Under the pieces are notes generated by a model. The model did not search any database. It was given only the letters and a program-made list of their open reading frames with translations, and was not told the origin of the DNA. 64,000 nt of DNA. Origin: Gammaproteobacteria bacterium. GTDB lineage: Bacteria > Pseudomonadota > Gammaproteobacteria > Xanthomonadales > Wenzhouxiangellaceae. How positions within the stretch are numbered: position 1 is the stretch's first letter; each line of letters opens with the position of its first letter. The stretch covers positions 1 to 64,000 of the forward strand of contig JAJFKX010000046.1 in the NCBI GenBank assembly GCA_021772985.1, in the 5' to 3' direction. Shown here one piece after another: positions 44,263-53,668 of this stretch. A program made the translations under genes and the position numbers.

Positions 44263-47200
44263 ATGATTTTTAAAAAAATTATGCAAAGTATGTGGGTATT
44301 GATATTGGTCATGATGTTTTCAATAAGGGTTGATGCTCAGGTCGAATGCCTTGGTCATTGGTCAGATATCTTAACTGGCATCATTCAAGGGCAAAATTTC
44401 AATGCTACGGCGATTGCTGCGAATTGCAGAAGTGCAGTTGAAGAAAATGCAGCATCCGGATTGGGAGGTGGCCAGGCTTCCAAGAACCAGTTTGTGGTGG
44501 CCAATGCAGCTATTTATCTTGATAACCCGACAGGCGACACCCCACTTTGGGGGCCGACAGTATTTACTGCAGCAGAGAAAAGGAATTTCTGGACCAGTTA
44601 CTTTAACCTGCAAAGGCAAACACAGTATGGCTTTATGTCATCAGAGGTTTTATCACCAAAATATGCACCGCATGTTGTTGGTGCTGTTTTGCAGGTGCTA
44701 AAAACTGCGCGAGCCAATGGCCATACAGATATTGAGGCGGCAGCTGTGCCATGGCTTAAAGCTTATTGGGCTTTAAATGCATTAAGCGCAACAGGCGGGA
44801 GTATCGGAAATGGAAAACTGGTTGGCAGCAGTACCCGTGATTATCTTTTTCCTGCAGGTGGTAATGGCAGTTTTTCTAATGGATTAACGTTGGCCATGAC
44901 AGGCGCCCGGATGGGGAAATCGACAGAGGTGGTTCCCAATGCCAGTACCAGTACTCACACTACACAAATAACCAACCGTCATCCAACTCATTTTCTTGCA
45001 GCACTTGGGTTAAATATTTCGCCACGAAAATTTACTTTTAACGTGCTGAATACCCAGGGGTTTTGGGGTGGATTATATTATGCCGTAGATGCGGCTGGGA
45101 TTAATGTACCGATAACACCAGGCCCTAATCAGGGAATAATGGGGAACTCCGGTTCACCCGGTCATTACAACGATCCGAACATACACCCGTCTTTATTTGG
45201 CCTTACCAGTAGTGAACAAGATGCATTGAGAACTATAGCGTTAGCGTTAGGACCATCCGCTAGCCTTAGTACCGCACTCAATACAGCTGTGAGCCTGGTA
45301 AGGCCATTTCCACCCGGCGCGCGTGGTGGGGACAGTTGTGAAATTTCATTTCTTCGCACCAGCCAGGGCGTGAGCACATGGTTTGGCGGTGATGAAACCC
45401 AGAAGCAAAAAGTTTGCAATATCACCGGTATGTCTTATGTGGGCGCAACAGTTGATTATGCCACCAATTATTTAACTTATCTTGCTCCACTTGCCACTGG
45501 CTCAGGTGGCAATATGAGCCCACTGTTGGAGTCCTACCGTACCGGCAATCAAATTTGTGCGTCCTGGCCGGCAGCCGCCAATGATCTTTGTATGCCCGTG
45601 ATCGGTGGTCAGACCGCGTACCATATTTATTGGGAAAATACTGGTTTAAGCATTATCGAAGGCGGTGGTGGGCCACCTGTTTGTAACCCGCAACATGAAT
45701 TCGATTATGAAGTGGTTGGTATCGAGAATGTAGGGCATCAAACAGTTATGCAATGCACTGCCGGCACCCAGAGTGTTGCGCTAACTTTGCGTAATACCGG
45801 CAGTAGGAGTTGGGTGCCGCACAATGTTTCCAGCGGTGATATTGGGCAATATAAGTTTGGTGTTCGAGGTGAACAGGGCAACCATGGTTTACCGGATCGA
45901 CATCCGTTTTCTTCCTTTGCCCGTGCTCCAATAACCGAAACTGTGGACAGCTGCGATACCACCACCATTATATTTCCGCTGAATAATGTACAGAATGCTG
46001 CACAGAGTGCACATAATATTATTGCACCCGATGGGGGAAGCGTGGATGATTATCTGTACCAGTATATTATCGATTGGGGCATGGTGTTTGAACGGGCCAA
46101 TGCTGAAGATCCACTCCCCCAGTCAGAAGCATTCTGGTTCAACGATGTCAGCGTAATTGAATATGATCGCGCTGATGTGCGGATGAAACTGCATGATGCT
46201 GCCTTGTCTTTTAACGGACCCGGCAGCCCATTATTTTGCGGTGATTCCACACCGGCGTCCATAACGCTCACCAATAACGGTGCTCTTCCGTATGGAACCG
46301 ATGATATTAATGCTGTTTCTATCACCTCTGCACAAATAGTTATCGATGACCCATCCGGTATCAGTAACGCTACGGACCAATCTTACTGGAGTAGCGGTTT
46401 GGCCTGCGGTGAGAGCAGCACCTACAATTTTAACTTTGTACCACAAGGACAAAGTGGGCAGTTCATGTTTGGGGGGCACTCAATTATTCAGGGTGCAACA
46501 CCGGATCCATTCCCAACACCGCCTAATATTTCGGGCACTTTCAGTACCACGATCAATGTCAGCTGTGCCTGCCAGAACAATTCCCATTGTGGTTCAGGGC
46601 AGGTGTGTGAAGACGGGACCTGTGTGGTGCCGCCTGGACAGTGCCCGATACCGCAAACCACACTCAATGACGATACGCTGATTGTGCAGGGACCGGGCAC
46701 GTACCTGGCAGATGTATTGGCCAATGACTCCGACAGTTTTGGCCGGGTATTGATTGTCAGCTCCGTCGATACAGGTTGTAACCAGGCTGCTTCATTGGGT
46801 GCCTATGGTGAATATATAGCAGTAAATGGGTCGCTGGTGACTGATGACTGTGATGTCAATTATAGTGTTGAGACTGATGATGGTGTCATGCTTGGCAGTT
46901 CCGTTTTAGAGATATTTGGAGGCTCGCCGACTTGCGATACATGTCCTGAAATTGCCCAGCAACCGCAGTCTGTCCAAGTTGAATATGGAGACAGTGCACA
47001 ATTTACTGTAGCAGCGGTTGATCCTGGTAACGTAGATAGCTATGCATGGTTTAAAGATGCCGATAGCAATCCTGTGGGCGATAACAATGCGATCCTGACT
47101 ATTGCTGCAGTATCTGATCTGGATGTTGGTGAATACTATGTGGTGGTCAGCAATGTTGATGGCAGTGTGGTCAGCAGCCGGGCGGCATTGACCATTGGCG

Positions 47201-50200
47201 AGCGCAGCCAATCGCCGTATTCCGGGTCGCCGGTTAACATAGCACCGCAAGGCGGGACTTTATTTGCAGCTGCGTATTTCGACGATGGCGGTAACGGGCA
47301 GGCATACCTGGACAGCAATTCTGAATTCCCGCTGCCCAATGCCAATGTGCCACGCACATTGGAGCATGTCGAAATGCGGCCTTTTGCGAATAATTTCGCT
47401 GTTACCGGTATTGTTCCCGGTGAATGGCTGGAATATACAGTTGAGTTCGCCCAGGAGGGTTTATACACCATGGCAGCCAGCGTATCTGCAGGTGCGGGTC
47501 AGCTTGAGGTGGGTTTCTATACAGCTGATGGAGAGCTTCAACAGTCACTGGGTAACATCCAGTTTGCGCCATCGGGAGGTGGTGAATTCCGCGCTGTACC
47601 ACTTAATAATGTCATCGAAATAGTTTCGGGTTCTGCATTACGCAGAGTACTGAGATTAAGTATCGTCAGTGGGAATTTTGAACTGGCTAACTTTGTTATC
47701 GGACCGCAGCACTTTTGTAATGACGAGCGGGCAACATTTTCTGGTCGGCCTGCCAATAGTCTGGGTTTAACCACTGCAGGAAATATTGTCAGCATAGAAG
47801 CTGAACATTTTGATGCAGGCTGTGGCGCATTGACGCCTGAAGACTCCGGCGCCTATTACGATATTGATGGGAACCACAATCGCCCTGCTGACAATGATTA
47901 CCGGTCGGATACAGCAGTGGATATTGTCCGTGCTGTACAGGGTTCGGATGAAATATATTTTATTGATCATGCTGCCGAAAATGAGTGGCTGGAATACAGC
48001 TTGAATGCTGGTGGTGCACCAAGTACCACCCGGTTTATCAATATTGATGTGAATCTACGTCCGGCACTGGCCAGCGATACTGCGGCATTCAGGGTTGAGC
48101 TTTATGAAACCCAGGATAATGGGGGAGCATTACTAGCCAGTTCTGCAAGCATTGTTGCCAGCGAACATGATTTGAGTAGTTCAATTCGAGCCTTGTCCAG
48201 TGTGCAGGTTAATGGTGGGGAGGACATGGTTATCCGGGTGCGAGCGGTAGCAGCAGGTTACCGTTTAGATAAGCTGCAGGTTTTATTAAAAGCCACTGCA
48301 CCAGCCGGTGCCTTTCAGCAAACCTTTGTCGGTAGTCCGGCACCAGTAAGTGATGTTTGGGAGCATAATCATCCCAGTGTTTCGGTGTACTTGACTCAAG
48401 GTTTCTCCGGGCCAGAGCCGATAACCGTATCTGCAGTGACCAACCCTGACAGAGGAAGTTGGAGTACCCATGGTGAAAACGGCTTCTGGCGCTATAACCA
48501 GACAGATCCCAGTGATACTGGTGATGTCAATTTCCAATACACGGTTGAGTTTGCAGATGGCACCGTATTTGATCGGGCTGGGTTATTGCATTTGCAAGCG
48601 GGTTCGGATCGCCCAGAGGCGTTTAATCATGTCGGGGGAAATGCGATCCAGGTGGTTGCCGGTGTTGCGACACGAATATTGCCTTCCAGATTAGCGGATC
48701 GTGCAAATAATTGCGGCACAGATATTGCTGGATTAGATGGTTGTCGTTTTCATAGCTGTGAGCCTGATAATTGTTTGACAGTGCCTGCATTAGCCATCGA
48801 CGAAGTGAGAGCGTTTCAATATCGATTGATTGGTGATGGTGGTTTTGGCAGCGTATCTGAATGGGCTGATGCGGAGGTAATAGGTACAGATGCAAGTGAC
48901 CTGCCTGCACCAATTACCCAACAGGATGTGGTCCGGATACCACAACGTTTGGATCAATATGATCCGAATCGGGGATTTGAATTTCCACCAGGTTATATCC
49001 TTGCGAATGATGAGTACGACGGGTTTATTTGCTCAGGGCCTGATAACAGTTGCCCTTCAAGTGATATGAATTCCATTTTTGGAGGCGGAGCTGTATTGAG
49101 ACCGAATGGAACCGACTTTGCTTATCTAAGAGATGATCCGTTGAGCGTACCGCAGGAAGATATTTTTTATTATTGTCTGACTTATCAAAGTGGCGCCAGC
49201 TCCTGTTCGTGTGGTGTAGCAAATGACTGTGGGACCCGGATTATTTTGTATCGCTTGGATGCACCGGTAGCGGTTGATGATCCTGTCACCGGGAGTTACC
49301 AGATTCCTTATGGAGGCAGTATAGAAATTCCGACTCAGGATCTGGTAAGTAACGATATTTCAGAAGGGCCGGCGCATATCGATTCAAATGATCAAATATT
49401 GCCGGGTTGGTTGGATCAAGGGCTTTCCACTGCATCAGTAGTAGAGTTGGATAATCATCATTACCTACGTGTCGCTGCCCGAAATGATTACGTGTCACCA
49501 CCCGGGACATCTTCGATTGTGGAATATTTGCCTCGAAATTATGTTTATTCATATAAACCACCACAAGATGCTTTACTGCCCGGAGATATCAGCTTCAGCG
49601 TAGCGGCTCCGGTACTTCAACCAGTTGATGATTATGCGGTAGATACTGGTGGCATTGGTGCTCCACAACTACGCTCACTTGATGATCCAGAACCGTACCA
49701 TGTTCCATTTGGTGGGTCGCTAACCATTCATTGGGCGGATTTGTTAAGCAATGATAACCTGCCTTTATCCAGCCATAAAAAATTGGATGTGCTTTATAAC
49801 GGAACTGCCCAGGTTGTGGTTAATGAAGCAGCCCAGACCATCACCTATAGGGCAGGTTTCGGCTTTGAAGGCGAAGATAACTTCACTTATAACGTGTCAA
49901 CCAGTTATACCAACTCCACTGATTCCACAGCTTGCGATTTGCCGCCTGATGCAAATGCCGGTTGTCATTGGCATACCTCGAATGCACAAGCAGTGGTGCA
50001 TCTTGAAGTTATGCCGACGGAGGTTGTCACACATGCGGATAGTTACCGTGTTGATGGATCCAACTTATCGATCATTATCCGTGCTGAGCAATTGTTGGTG
50101 AACGATCTGCCAGCTGGAAGTGTAGCGATTGAGTCGATCGCGCAGCCAACGCTGGGAACAATACAGACATTGATGGAAGGCGTGTGGGAATTATCTATGT

Positions 50201-51048
50201 CGCAAACTGAATGGTTGCAACTTTATCAGGATGGCCTAATGCAGCTTGAGTATATGGCTATTCGGGCTGATACCCCTGGGACCGTAGCGCAAGCAGGTGC
50301 GATAAATATTTATCCTGACAACAGTTGTGATCGCAGCTTTATGCATGATGATTTCGAGGCTGAAGTTCCATTAGGGTGGAATTTAACCGTGAACCCTGCA
50401 AGTGCAATAGACAGGCATCCCACAGCGTCACTTGCACCAGGTGGTTATGGGATGCGCATTGCTTACCAATCAGGTATGCGTGCATTTGATCCATTTGCCA
50501 TAGCGATGTCTGGTGTAGGTGCCACCAGTCATCAAAATCTTAACCTCAGTTGGTTGGCCAATCTGGATGGGGCGGTCCCTGGCAGTGAGGATGAGGGTAC
50601 GGCATTGACATTCGCAGAGCTTGCTGATGATCAACAGGCCATTGTAGCGCTTAGATATAACGGAACAGCATCGACCAGGAAGTTTCAGTTACAGGCATAT
50701 GGTTCCGATGGAAGTGTTACAGCCGGTGACTGGATTCAGTTTGGTCAGGGTTTACAGCATATTTCCATGGACTGGAGTGCTGAGCATACACCGGGTATGG
50801 ATGACGGTTCCGTCACTTTATGGCTGAATGGCTGGCAAGCCGGACGTTTGCAGAATATTCCCTCTGCTGAATTCCGGGCCGATAGAGTGAAACTGGGTAA
50901 TATCAGTGGTACCCGCAGCGGTGAATTGGTGCCGGCAACAATGGCCATTGATGATGTTAGAGCATGTGTTGGTTTGACACCATTGATACCGGATCCGCCA
51001 CTGGTGACTGACAATCAGCTGTTAATGGATTTTATTTTGGACAACTAA
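44263..51048 (+). CDS. Giant secreted NBR1-Ig / CBM6-like / cadherin-like protein, module B
   Basis: 2261 residues. Signal peptide 1-26 (RVDA|Q). Residues ~27-470 form an unrecognised domain (HPTHFLAALGLNISPRKF, NTQGFWGGLYYAVDAAG). Two Cys-bearing NBR1-Ig-like domains lie at ~475-760 (LTLRNTGSRSWVP). A small Cys-rich EGF/EB-like stretch at ~767-785 has HCGSGQVCEDGTC. Then come a Big_9-like domain, an Ig domain (~894-985), two CBM6-like carbohydrate-binding domains (GEWLEYTV ~1053; SIEAEHF ~1176 and NEWLEYSL ~1239), several cadherin-like domains to ~2020 and a LamG-like domain (~2027-2245). The tail is LLMDFILDN. It is paralogous in order and domain type to 15713-18268. Adhesion to glycans is inferred. 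Confidence 0.82.
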   Translation: MIFKKIMQSMWVLILVMMFSIRVDAQVECLGHWSDILTGIIQGQNFNATAIAANCRSAVEENAASGLGGGQASKNQFVVANAAIYLDNPTGDTPLWGPTVFTAAEKRNFWTSYFNLQRQTQYGFMSSEVLSPKYAPHVVGAVLQVLKTARANGHTDIEAAAVPWLKAYWALNALSATGGSIGNGKLVGSSTRDYLFPAGGNGSFSNGLTLAMTGARMGKSTEVVPNASTSTHTTQITNRHPTHFLAALGLNISPRKFTFNVLNTQGFWGGLYYAVDAAGINVPITPGPNQGIMGNSGSPGHYNDPNIHPSLFGLTSSEQDALRTIALALGPSASLSTALNTAVSLVRPFPPGARGGDSCEISFLRTSQGVSTWFGGDETQKQKVCNITGMSYVGATVDYATNYLTYLAPLATGSGGNMSPLLESYRTGNQICASWPAAANDLCMPVIGGQTAYHIYWENTGLSIIEGGGGPPVCNPQHEFDYEVVGIENVGHQTVMQCTAGTQSVALTLRNTGSRSWVPHNVSSGDIGQYKFGVRGEQGNHGLPDRHPFSSFARAPITETVDSCDTTTIIFPLNNVQNAAQSAHNIIAPDGGSVDDYLYQYIIDWGMVFERANAEDPLPQSEAFWFNDVSVIEYDRADVRMKLHDAALSFNGPGSPLFCGDSTPASITLTNNGALPYGTDDINAVSITSAQIVIDDPSGISNATDQSYWSSGLACGESSTYNFNFVPQGQSGQFMFGGHSIIQGATPDPFPTPPNISGTFSTTINVSCACQNNSHCGSGQVCEDGTCVVPPGQCPIPQTTLNDDTLIVQGPGTYLADVLANDSDSFGRVLIVSSVDTGCNQAASLGAYGEYIAVNGSLVTDDCDVNYSVETDDGVMLGSSVLEIFGGSPTCDTCPEIAQQPQSVQVEYGDSAQFTVAAVDPGNVDSYAWFKDADSNPVGDNNAILTIAAVSDLDVGEYYVVVSNVDGSVVSSRAALTIGERSQSPYSGSPVNIAPQGGTLFAAAYFDDGGNGQAYLDSNSEFPLPNANVPRTLEHVEMRPFANNFAVTGIVPGEWLEYTVEFAQEGLYTMAASVSAGAGQLEVGFYTADGELQQSLGNIQFAPSGGGEFRAVPLNNVIEIVSGSALRRVLRLSIVSGNFELANFVIGPQHFCNDERATFSGRPANSLGLTTAGNIVSIEAEHFDAGCGALTPEDSGAYYDIDGNHNRPADNDYRSDTAVDIVRAVQGSDEIYFIDHAAENEWLEYSLNAGGAPSTTRFINIDVNLRPALASDTAAFRVELYETQDNGGALLASSASIVASEHDLSSSIRALSSVQVNGGEDMVIRVRAVAAGYRLDKLQVLLKATAPAGAFQQTFVGSPAPVSDVWEHNHPSVSVYLTQGFSGPEPITVSAVTNPDRGSWSTHGENGFWRYNQTDPSDTGDVNFQYTVEFADGTVFDRAGLLHLQAGSDRPEAFNHVGGNAIQVVAGVATRILPSRLADRANNCGTDIAGLDGCRFHSCEPDNCLTVPALAIDEVRAFQYRLIGDGGFGSVSEWADAEVIGTDASDLPAPITQQDVVRIPQRLDQYDPNRGFEFPPGYILANDEYDGFICSGPDNSCPSSDMNSIFGGGAVLRPNGTDFAYLRDDPLSVPQEDIFYYCLTYQSGASSCSCGVANDCGTRIILYRLDAPVAVDDPVTGSYQIPYGGSIEIPTQDLVSNDISEGPAHIDSNDQILPGWLDQGLSTASVVELDNHHYLRVAARNDYVSPPGTSSIVEYLPRNYVYSYKPPQDALLPGDISFSVAAPVLQPVDDYAVDTGGIGAPQLRSLDDPEPYHVPFGGSLTIHWADLLSNDNLPLSSHKKLDVLYNGTAQVVVNEAAQTITYRAGFGFEGEDNFTYNVSTSYTNSTDSTACDLPPDANAGCHWHTSNAQAVVHLEVMPTEVVTHADSYRVDGSNLSIIIRAEQLLVNDLPAGSVAIESIAQPTLGTIQTLMEGVWELSMSQTEWLQLYQDGLMQLEYMAIRADTPGTVAQAGAINIYPDNSCDRSFMHDDFEAEVPLGWNLTVNPASAIDRHPTASLAPGGYGMRIAYQSGMRAFDPFAIAMSGVGATSHQNLNLSWLANLDGAVPGSEDEGTALTFAELADDQQAIVALRYNGTASTRKFQLQAYGSDGSVTAGDWIQFGQGLQHISMDWSAEHTPGMDDGSVTLWLNGWQAGRLQNIPSAEFRADRVKLGNISGTRSGELVPATMAIDDVRACVGLTPLIPDPPLVTDNQLLMDFILDN

Positions 51049-51077
51049 AACAAATCACTATACGAGGATAAACTATT

Positions 51078-51416
51078 ATGCTTAAAAGTAAGGTATTAAT
51101 TGCAATATTAGCAATCTGGGCAAGCACTGGTGCTTTCGCTGGAACAACATTGGGATTTCAAACGCTGGAAGGCTTGATGTCTGGTTTTGGTGAAGAGCAT
51201 ATGCTGGTACGAACCATAGAAAATTTGACCGCAGGTGGTGAAGGTTGTGAAGCCGGGACATCATTAATGGTACTGCTAAATACGCATATGGAGTACAAAA
51301 CCAATCAGGCATTACTGATGCTTGCGTTGCAAGGCAATTATGAAGTTAGTATTTATGTTGATGGCTGTGTAGAAGGTAATAAATTAGAAATTAAATCTGT
51401 TCGTGTACAAGGCTGA
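51078..51416 (+). CDS. Small secreted two-cysteine protein, module B
   Basis: 112 residues, 29 bp after the giant gene and preceded by GAGGA, so probably in its operon. The signal peptide ends GAFA|G. The mature part has two Cys 40 residues apart, with QALLMLALQGNYEVSIYVDG before the second and KSVRVQG at the end. It matches the small protein at 15322-15675 in length, Cys spacing and C-terminal pattern, and holds the same place in the module. No known family was named with confidence. The strand-helix-strand look is compatible with an OB-like B-subunit fold. Confidence 0.75.
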   Translation: MLKSKVLIAILAIWASTGAFAGTTLGFQTLEGLMSGFGEEHMLVRTIENLTAGGEGCEAGTSLMVLLNTHMEYKTNQALLMLALQGNYEVSIYVDGCVEGNKLEIKSVRVQG

Positions 51417-51887
51417 TAATTGAAAATTATGTCAAGCAATTATTTAGGCAAGGCTCTGTGAAGATGGATAAAGCTGTTTAAGCAGGCACTTGAAATCATT
51501 CAGTGATATGGGAAAGTTCGTTGTAATCCTGATCAGCAATAAAGTGTGGGCTAACGTTCTAATATGCTTATGCCTGCCAGGAAGCAAGTCAGATTTTTCA
51601 GAGATGTATTTTACGAACAAATTGCGAATGCAAAATAGCAATATATGCAAACTAGTATATGGCCACCATGGGTGACCTATTGCTAAAGCGTTGAAAATAA
51701 AATGCATATATTATTATGGGAAGCAATTAATGGTTGAGCATTCATTGATGGTATTAGATGTTTTGTGCAAGCTGGATAATTATTAATCGTAGCTGGTGGA
51801 TGGGTCGTTGAGTAGATTGCGTGACTGCCCTGGTTAATAATGCCATTGTCATTTTAGTGTGTCTTTACGATATCCTCGACTGCTGAT
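51417..51887. other. Intergenic region between module B and the denitrification island
   Basis: 471 bp between convergent transcription units. It is AT-rich, with no supportable gene and no convincing terminator hairpin. Short ORFs on both strands lack ribosome sites and family features. Confidence 0.4.
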
Positions 51888-52277
51888 TCACAATATGTTG
51901 ATAAAGCCCATTGGTGCATGTAATAAGGCCACACTTACCATCCAGCCAATAACAAGCAATGCCGACAACAAGGCCACTATCCTTATAGTGAGTGTCGAAC
52001 CGCGTTTTAAGGCAATCGAACCCAATACAATATAAATAATCAATCCGGTCAATTTACTGGTCAGCCAGGGATCGACAAACGGAAATTGCTGTGTTGCCAC
52101 CATCAGATAAATACCTGAGATGAGCAACAGGCTGTCTATCAGATGGGGCAGGGTTCTGGTGATACGATGCCTTAGCAGTGATGATCTGGTTATCATCCAG
52201 ATTGAGCGGACGATGAACCCGCTAATACTCACCAGAACCAGGCTGATGTGCGCCTGTTTAATCAGTGAATAAAACAC
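51888..52277 (-). CDS. SirB2-like membrane protein
   Basis: 129 residues with four hydrophobic helices and a conserved-looking first part (LIKQAHISLVLVSISGF, LPHLIDSLLLISGI), typical of the SirB2 family, whose function is unclear. The start is GTG at 52277, 6 bp after the fnr stop, so it is the third gene of the nsrR-fnr-sirB2 operon. SirB2-like genes are often found near respiratory genes; a role in denitrification is only implied by position. Confidence 0.8.
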   Translation of the reverse strand: MFYSLIKQAHISLVLVSISGFIVRSIWMITRSSLLRHRITRTLPHLIDSLLLISGIYLMVATQQFPFVDPWLTSKLTGLIIYIVLGSIALKRGSTLTIRIVALLSALLVIGWMVSVALLHAPMGFINIL

Positions 52278-52283
52278 TGATTA

Positions 52284-53042
52284 TTAATGAAATGCGTATT
52301 TCAGGGCCAGTTGTTCCGGCTTACACAATTCAATCTGTTTGCTGCGAACGTTGATTAATCCTTGCTTCTGCAGATTGCCGATGCTGCGGCTGACGGTTTC
52401 CATCTGAATACCCAAATAACTGGCGATATCATTACGCGCCATACTCAATCGAAACCGTGACTGGTCAGGGCAACGAAGTCGTAACCGCTGTGCCATACCC
52501 AGTATGAAGTTGGCCACCCGAGCTGTTGCTTCTGATTGAGACACCAGTTTGGTCAAATGCCGTTGTTGACGCACTCTACAGGTGGTTAATGAGAGCAGTT
52601 CCCGGCATAACGCTGCCCGACTCAGTAGCAGGTTTTGTAAGGGCAGTAGTGGTATCTCGCAGATTTCACTGTCTTCCAGTGCAACCGCAAAACAGTGGTG
52701 TGTGCTGGTATCGAGATCTTCCAGCCCGATAACTTCGCCGGTAAGGTGAAAATCGCCAACACGTTCTTTTCCACTGGGGTCTAGGTCATAACATTTAATT
52801 GAACCCTTGCGGATGACGTATGCATTTCTGCGTGGCTGCCCGGCCAGGAACAACAAATGGCCTTTATGAATGATGCGGCGCTTTTTAACACTATGTTTTA
52901 ATTCAGATAATTGTCCACCGACAGATTCAGGGGTTAGGCAGTAATCCTTGATACTGCAGTTCTGGCAATTTAAGCAAGTTGGAGAAACATCGGTTAATGC
53001 TGTTTCGTGGCTGATTGTATTTAAGTTGGTTATGCTGTTCAT
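52284..53042 (-). CDS. fnr: FNR-type oxygen-sensing transcriptional regulator
   Basis: 252 residues. The N-terminal iron-sulfur cluster ligands are visible as CLNCQNCSIKDYC (Cys23, 26, 29, 35), where Cys26-x2-Cys29-x5-Cys35 matches the E. coli FNR spacing. The central Cys128 in SEICEIP matches the fourth ligand. The cNMP-type beta roll is followed by a helix-turn-helix (ARNDIASYLGIQMETVSRSI) with the ExxSR recognition residues. It should assemble a [4Fe-4S] cluster without oxygen and bind TTGAT-N4-ATCAA sites. Such sites occur at 56521, 56583 and 58898. The gene starts 5 bp after nsrR, in the same operon. Confidence 0.93.
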   Translation of the reverse strand: MNSITNLNTISHETALTDVSPTCLNCQNCSIKDYCLTPESVGGQLSELKHSVKKRRIIHKGHLLFLAGQPRRNAYVIRKGSIKCYDLDPSGKERVGDFHLTGEVIGLEDLDTSTHHCFAVALEDSEICEIPLLPLQNLLLSRAALCRELLSLTTCRVRQQRHLTKLVSQSEATARVANFILGMAQRLRLRCPDQSRFRLSMARNDIASYLGIQMETVSRSIGNLQKQGLINVRSKQIELCKPEQLALKYAFH

Positions 53043-53047
53043 GGCAT

Positions 53048-53479
53048 TTATGCGATTCTCAGTAACACTTTTAATTGTTCGGAATCATCCAGCATGGTCG
53101 CCAGCGTGTAGCTGTCCAGAACGTCAAGAAACGCCTGTAAGGCTTCATTCAGCACATGCTTGATCTGACAGGCGGGAGTGATAGTGCAGCTACTACTGCT
53201 GTCAAAACATTCCACCAGAGCCAGTTCTTCCTCTGTTTCCCGGATGACTTTACCCAGGTTGATTTCTGCAGGAGCCCGCCCTAACTTCAGTCCTCCGCCC
53301 GGGCCACGCTGTGCAGTCACGTACTTCAATCTGGTCAGTAGATTGACGACTTTCATTAAGTGGTTTTTGGAGATGCCATAAGCATCAGAGATTTCTTTAA
53401 TGGTTGGTAATTCGCCATCGCGCAGGGCCAGATAGGTCAGTACCCGCAATGAATAATCAGTAAATCTTGTTAGCCGCAT
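53048..53479 (-). CDS. nsrR: Rrf2-family nitric-oxide-sensing repressor NsrR
   Basis: 143 residues. The N-terminal winged helix (MRLTRFTDYSLRVLTYLAL, ISDAYGISKNHLMKVV, QRGPGGGLKLG) is diagnostic of NsrR. Three cluster-ligand cysteines, Cys91, Cys98 and Cys104, lie in ECFDSSSSCTITPACQ; the first gap is slightly longer than usual. NO destroys the iron-sulfur cluster and relieves repression. Two NsrR-like palindromes directly upstream predict autoregulation. It heads the nsrR-fnr-sirB2 operon next to the NO reductase genes. Confidence 0.94.
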   Translation of the reverse strand: MRLTRFTDYSLRVLTYLALRDGELPTIKEISDAYGISKNHLMKVVNLLTRLKYVTAQRGPGGGLKLGRAPAEINLGKVIRETEEELALVECFDSSSSCTITPACQIKHVLNEALQAFLDVLDSYTLATMLDDSEQLKVLLRIA

Positions 53480-53482
53480 AAT

Positions 53483-53503
53483 AGATGTATTTAATAAGCA
53501 TCT
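53483..53503. promoter_or_regulatory. NsrR-like operator, promoter-proximal copy
   Basis: An imperfect 10-1-10 palindrome: left arm AGATGTATTT, centre A, right arm ATAAGCATCT. It resembles the AGATG...CATCT NsrR consensus and lies 4 bp before the nsrR start codon, where binding would block expression. Confidence 0.7.
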
Positions 53504-53507
53504 TTTA

Positions 53508-53528
53508 AGATGTATATTATATGCATCT
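53508..53528. promoter_or_regulatory. NsrR-like operator, distal copy
   Basis: A near-perfect 10-1-10 palindrome: left arm AGATGTATAT, centre T, right arm ATATGCATCT (one mismatch). It is 25 bp centre-to-centre from the other copy, just over two helical turns, so both dimers could bind side by side. Confidence 0.78.
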
Positions 53529-53544
53529 ATTATTTATTGCAAGC

Positions 53545-53572
53545 AAAAAAAAGGCACGCCCGAAGGCGTGCC
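53545..53572 (-). terminator. Intrinsic terminator of the nor operon
   Basis: On the minus strand an 8-bp perfect GC-rich stem (GGCACGCC / GGCGTGCC) with a TTCG tetraloop is followed by eight T residues. It lies ~97 bp after the cytochrome c gene and stops transcription before the nsrR promoter. Confidence 0.93.
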
Positions 53573-53668
53573 GGCGAGGAGGACTGTGGAGTTGGTAGTC
53601 TCAGCCCTCGCTAATATTCATCAGAACCAAAATTTAACAATCAGTTCGTTTATTTTTATCATTATCTA

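Noticed and set aside
51444-51707. 87-codon minus-strand ORF and a 61-codon plus-strand ORF in the same gap
   Set aside because: Mutually overlapping, without ribosome sites or family features.
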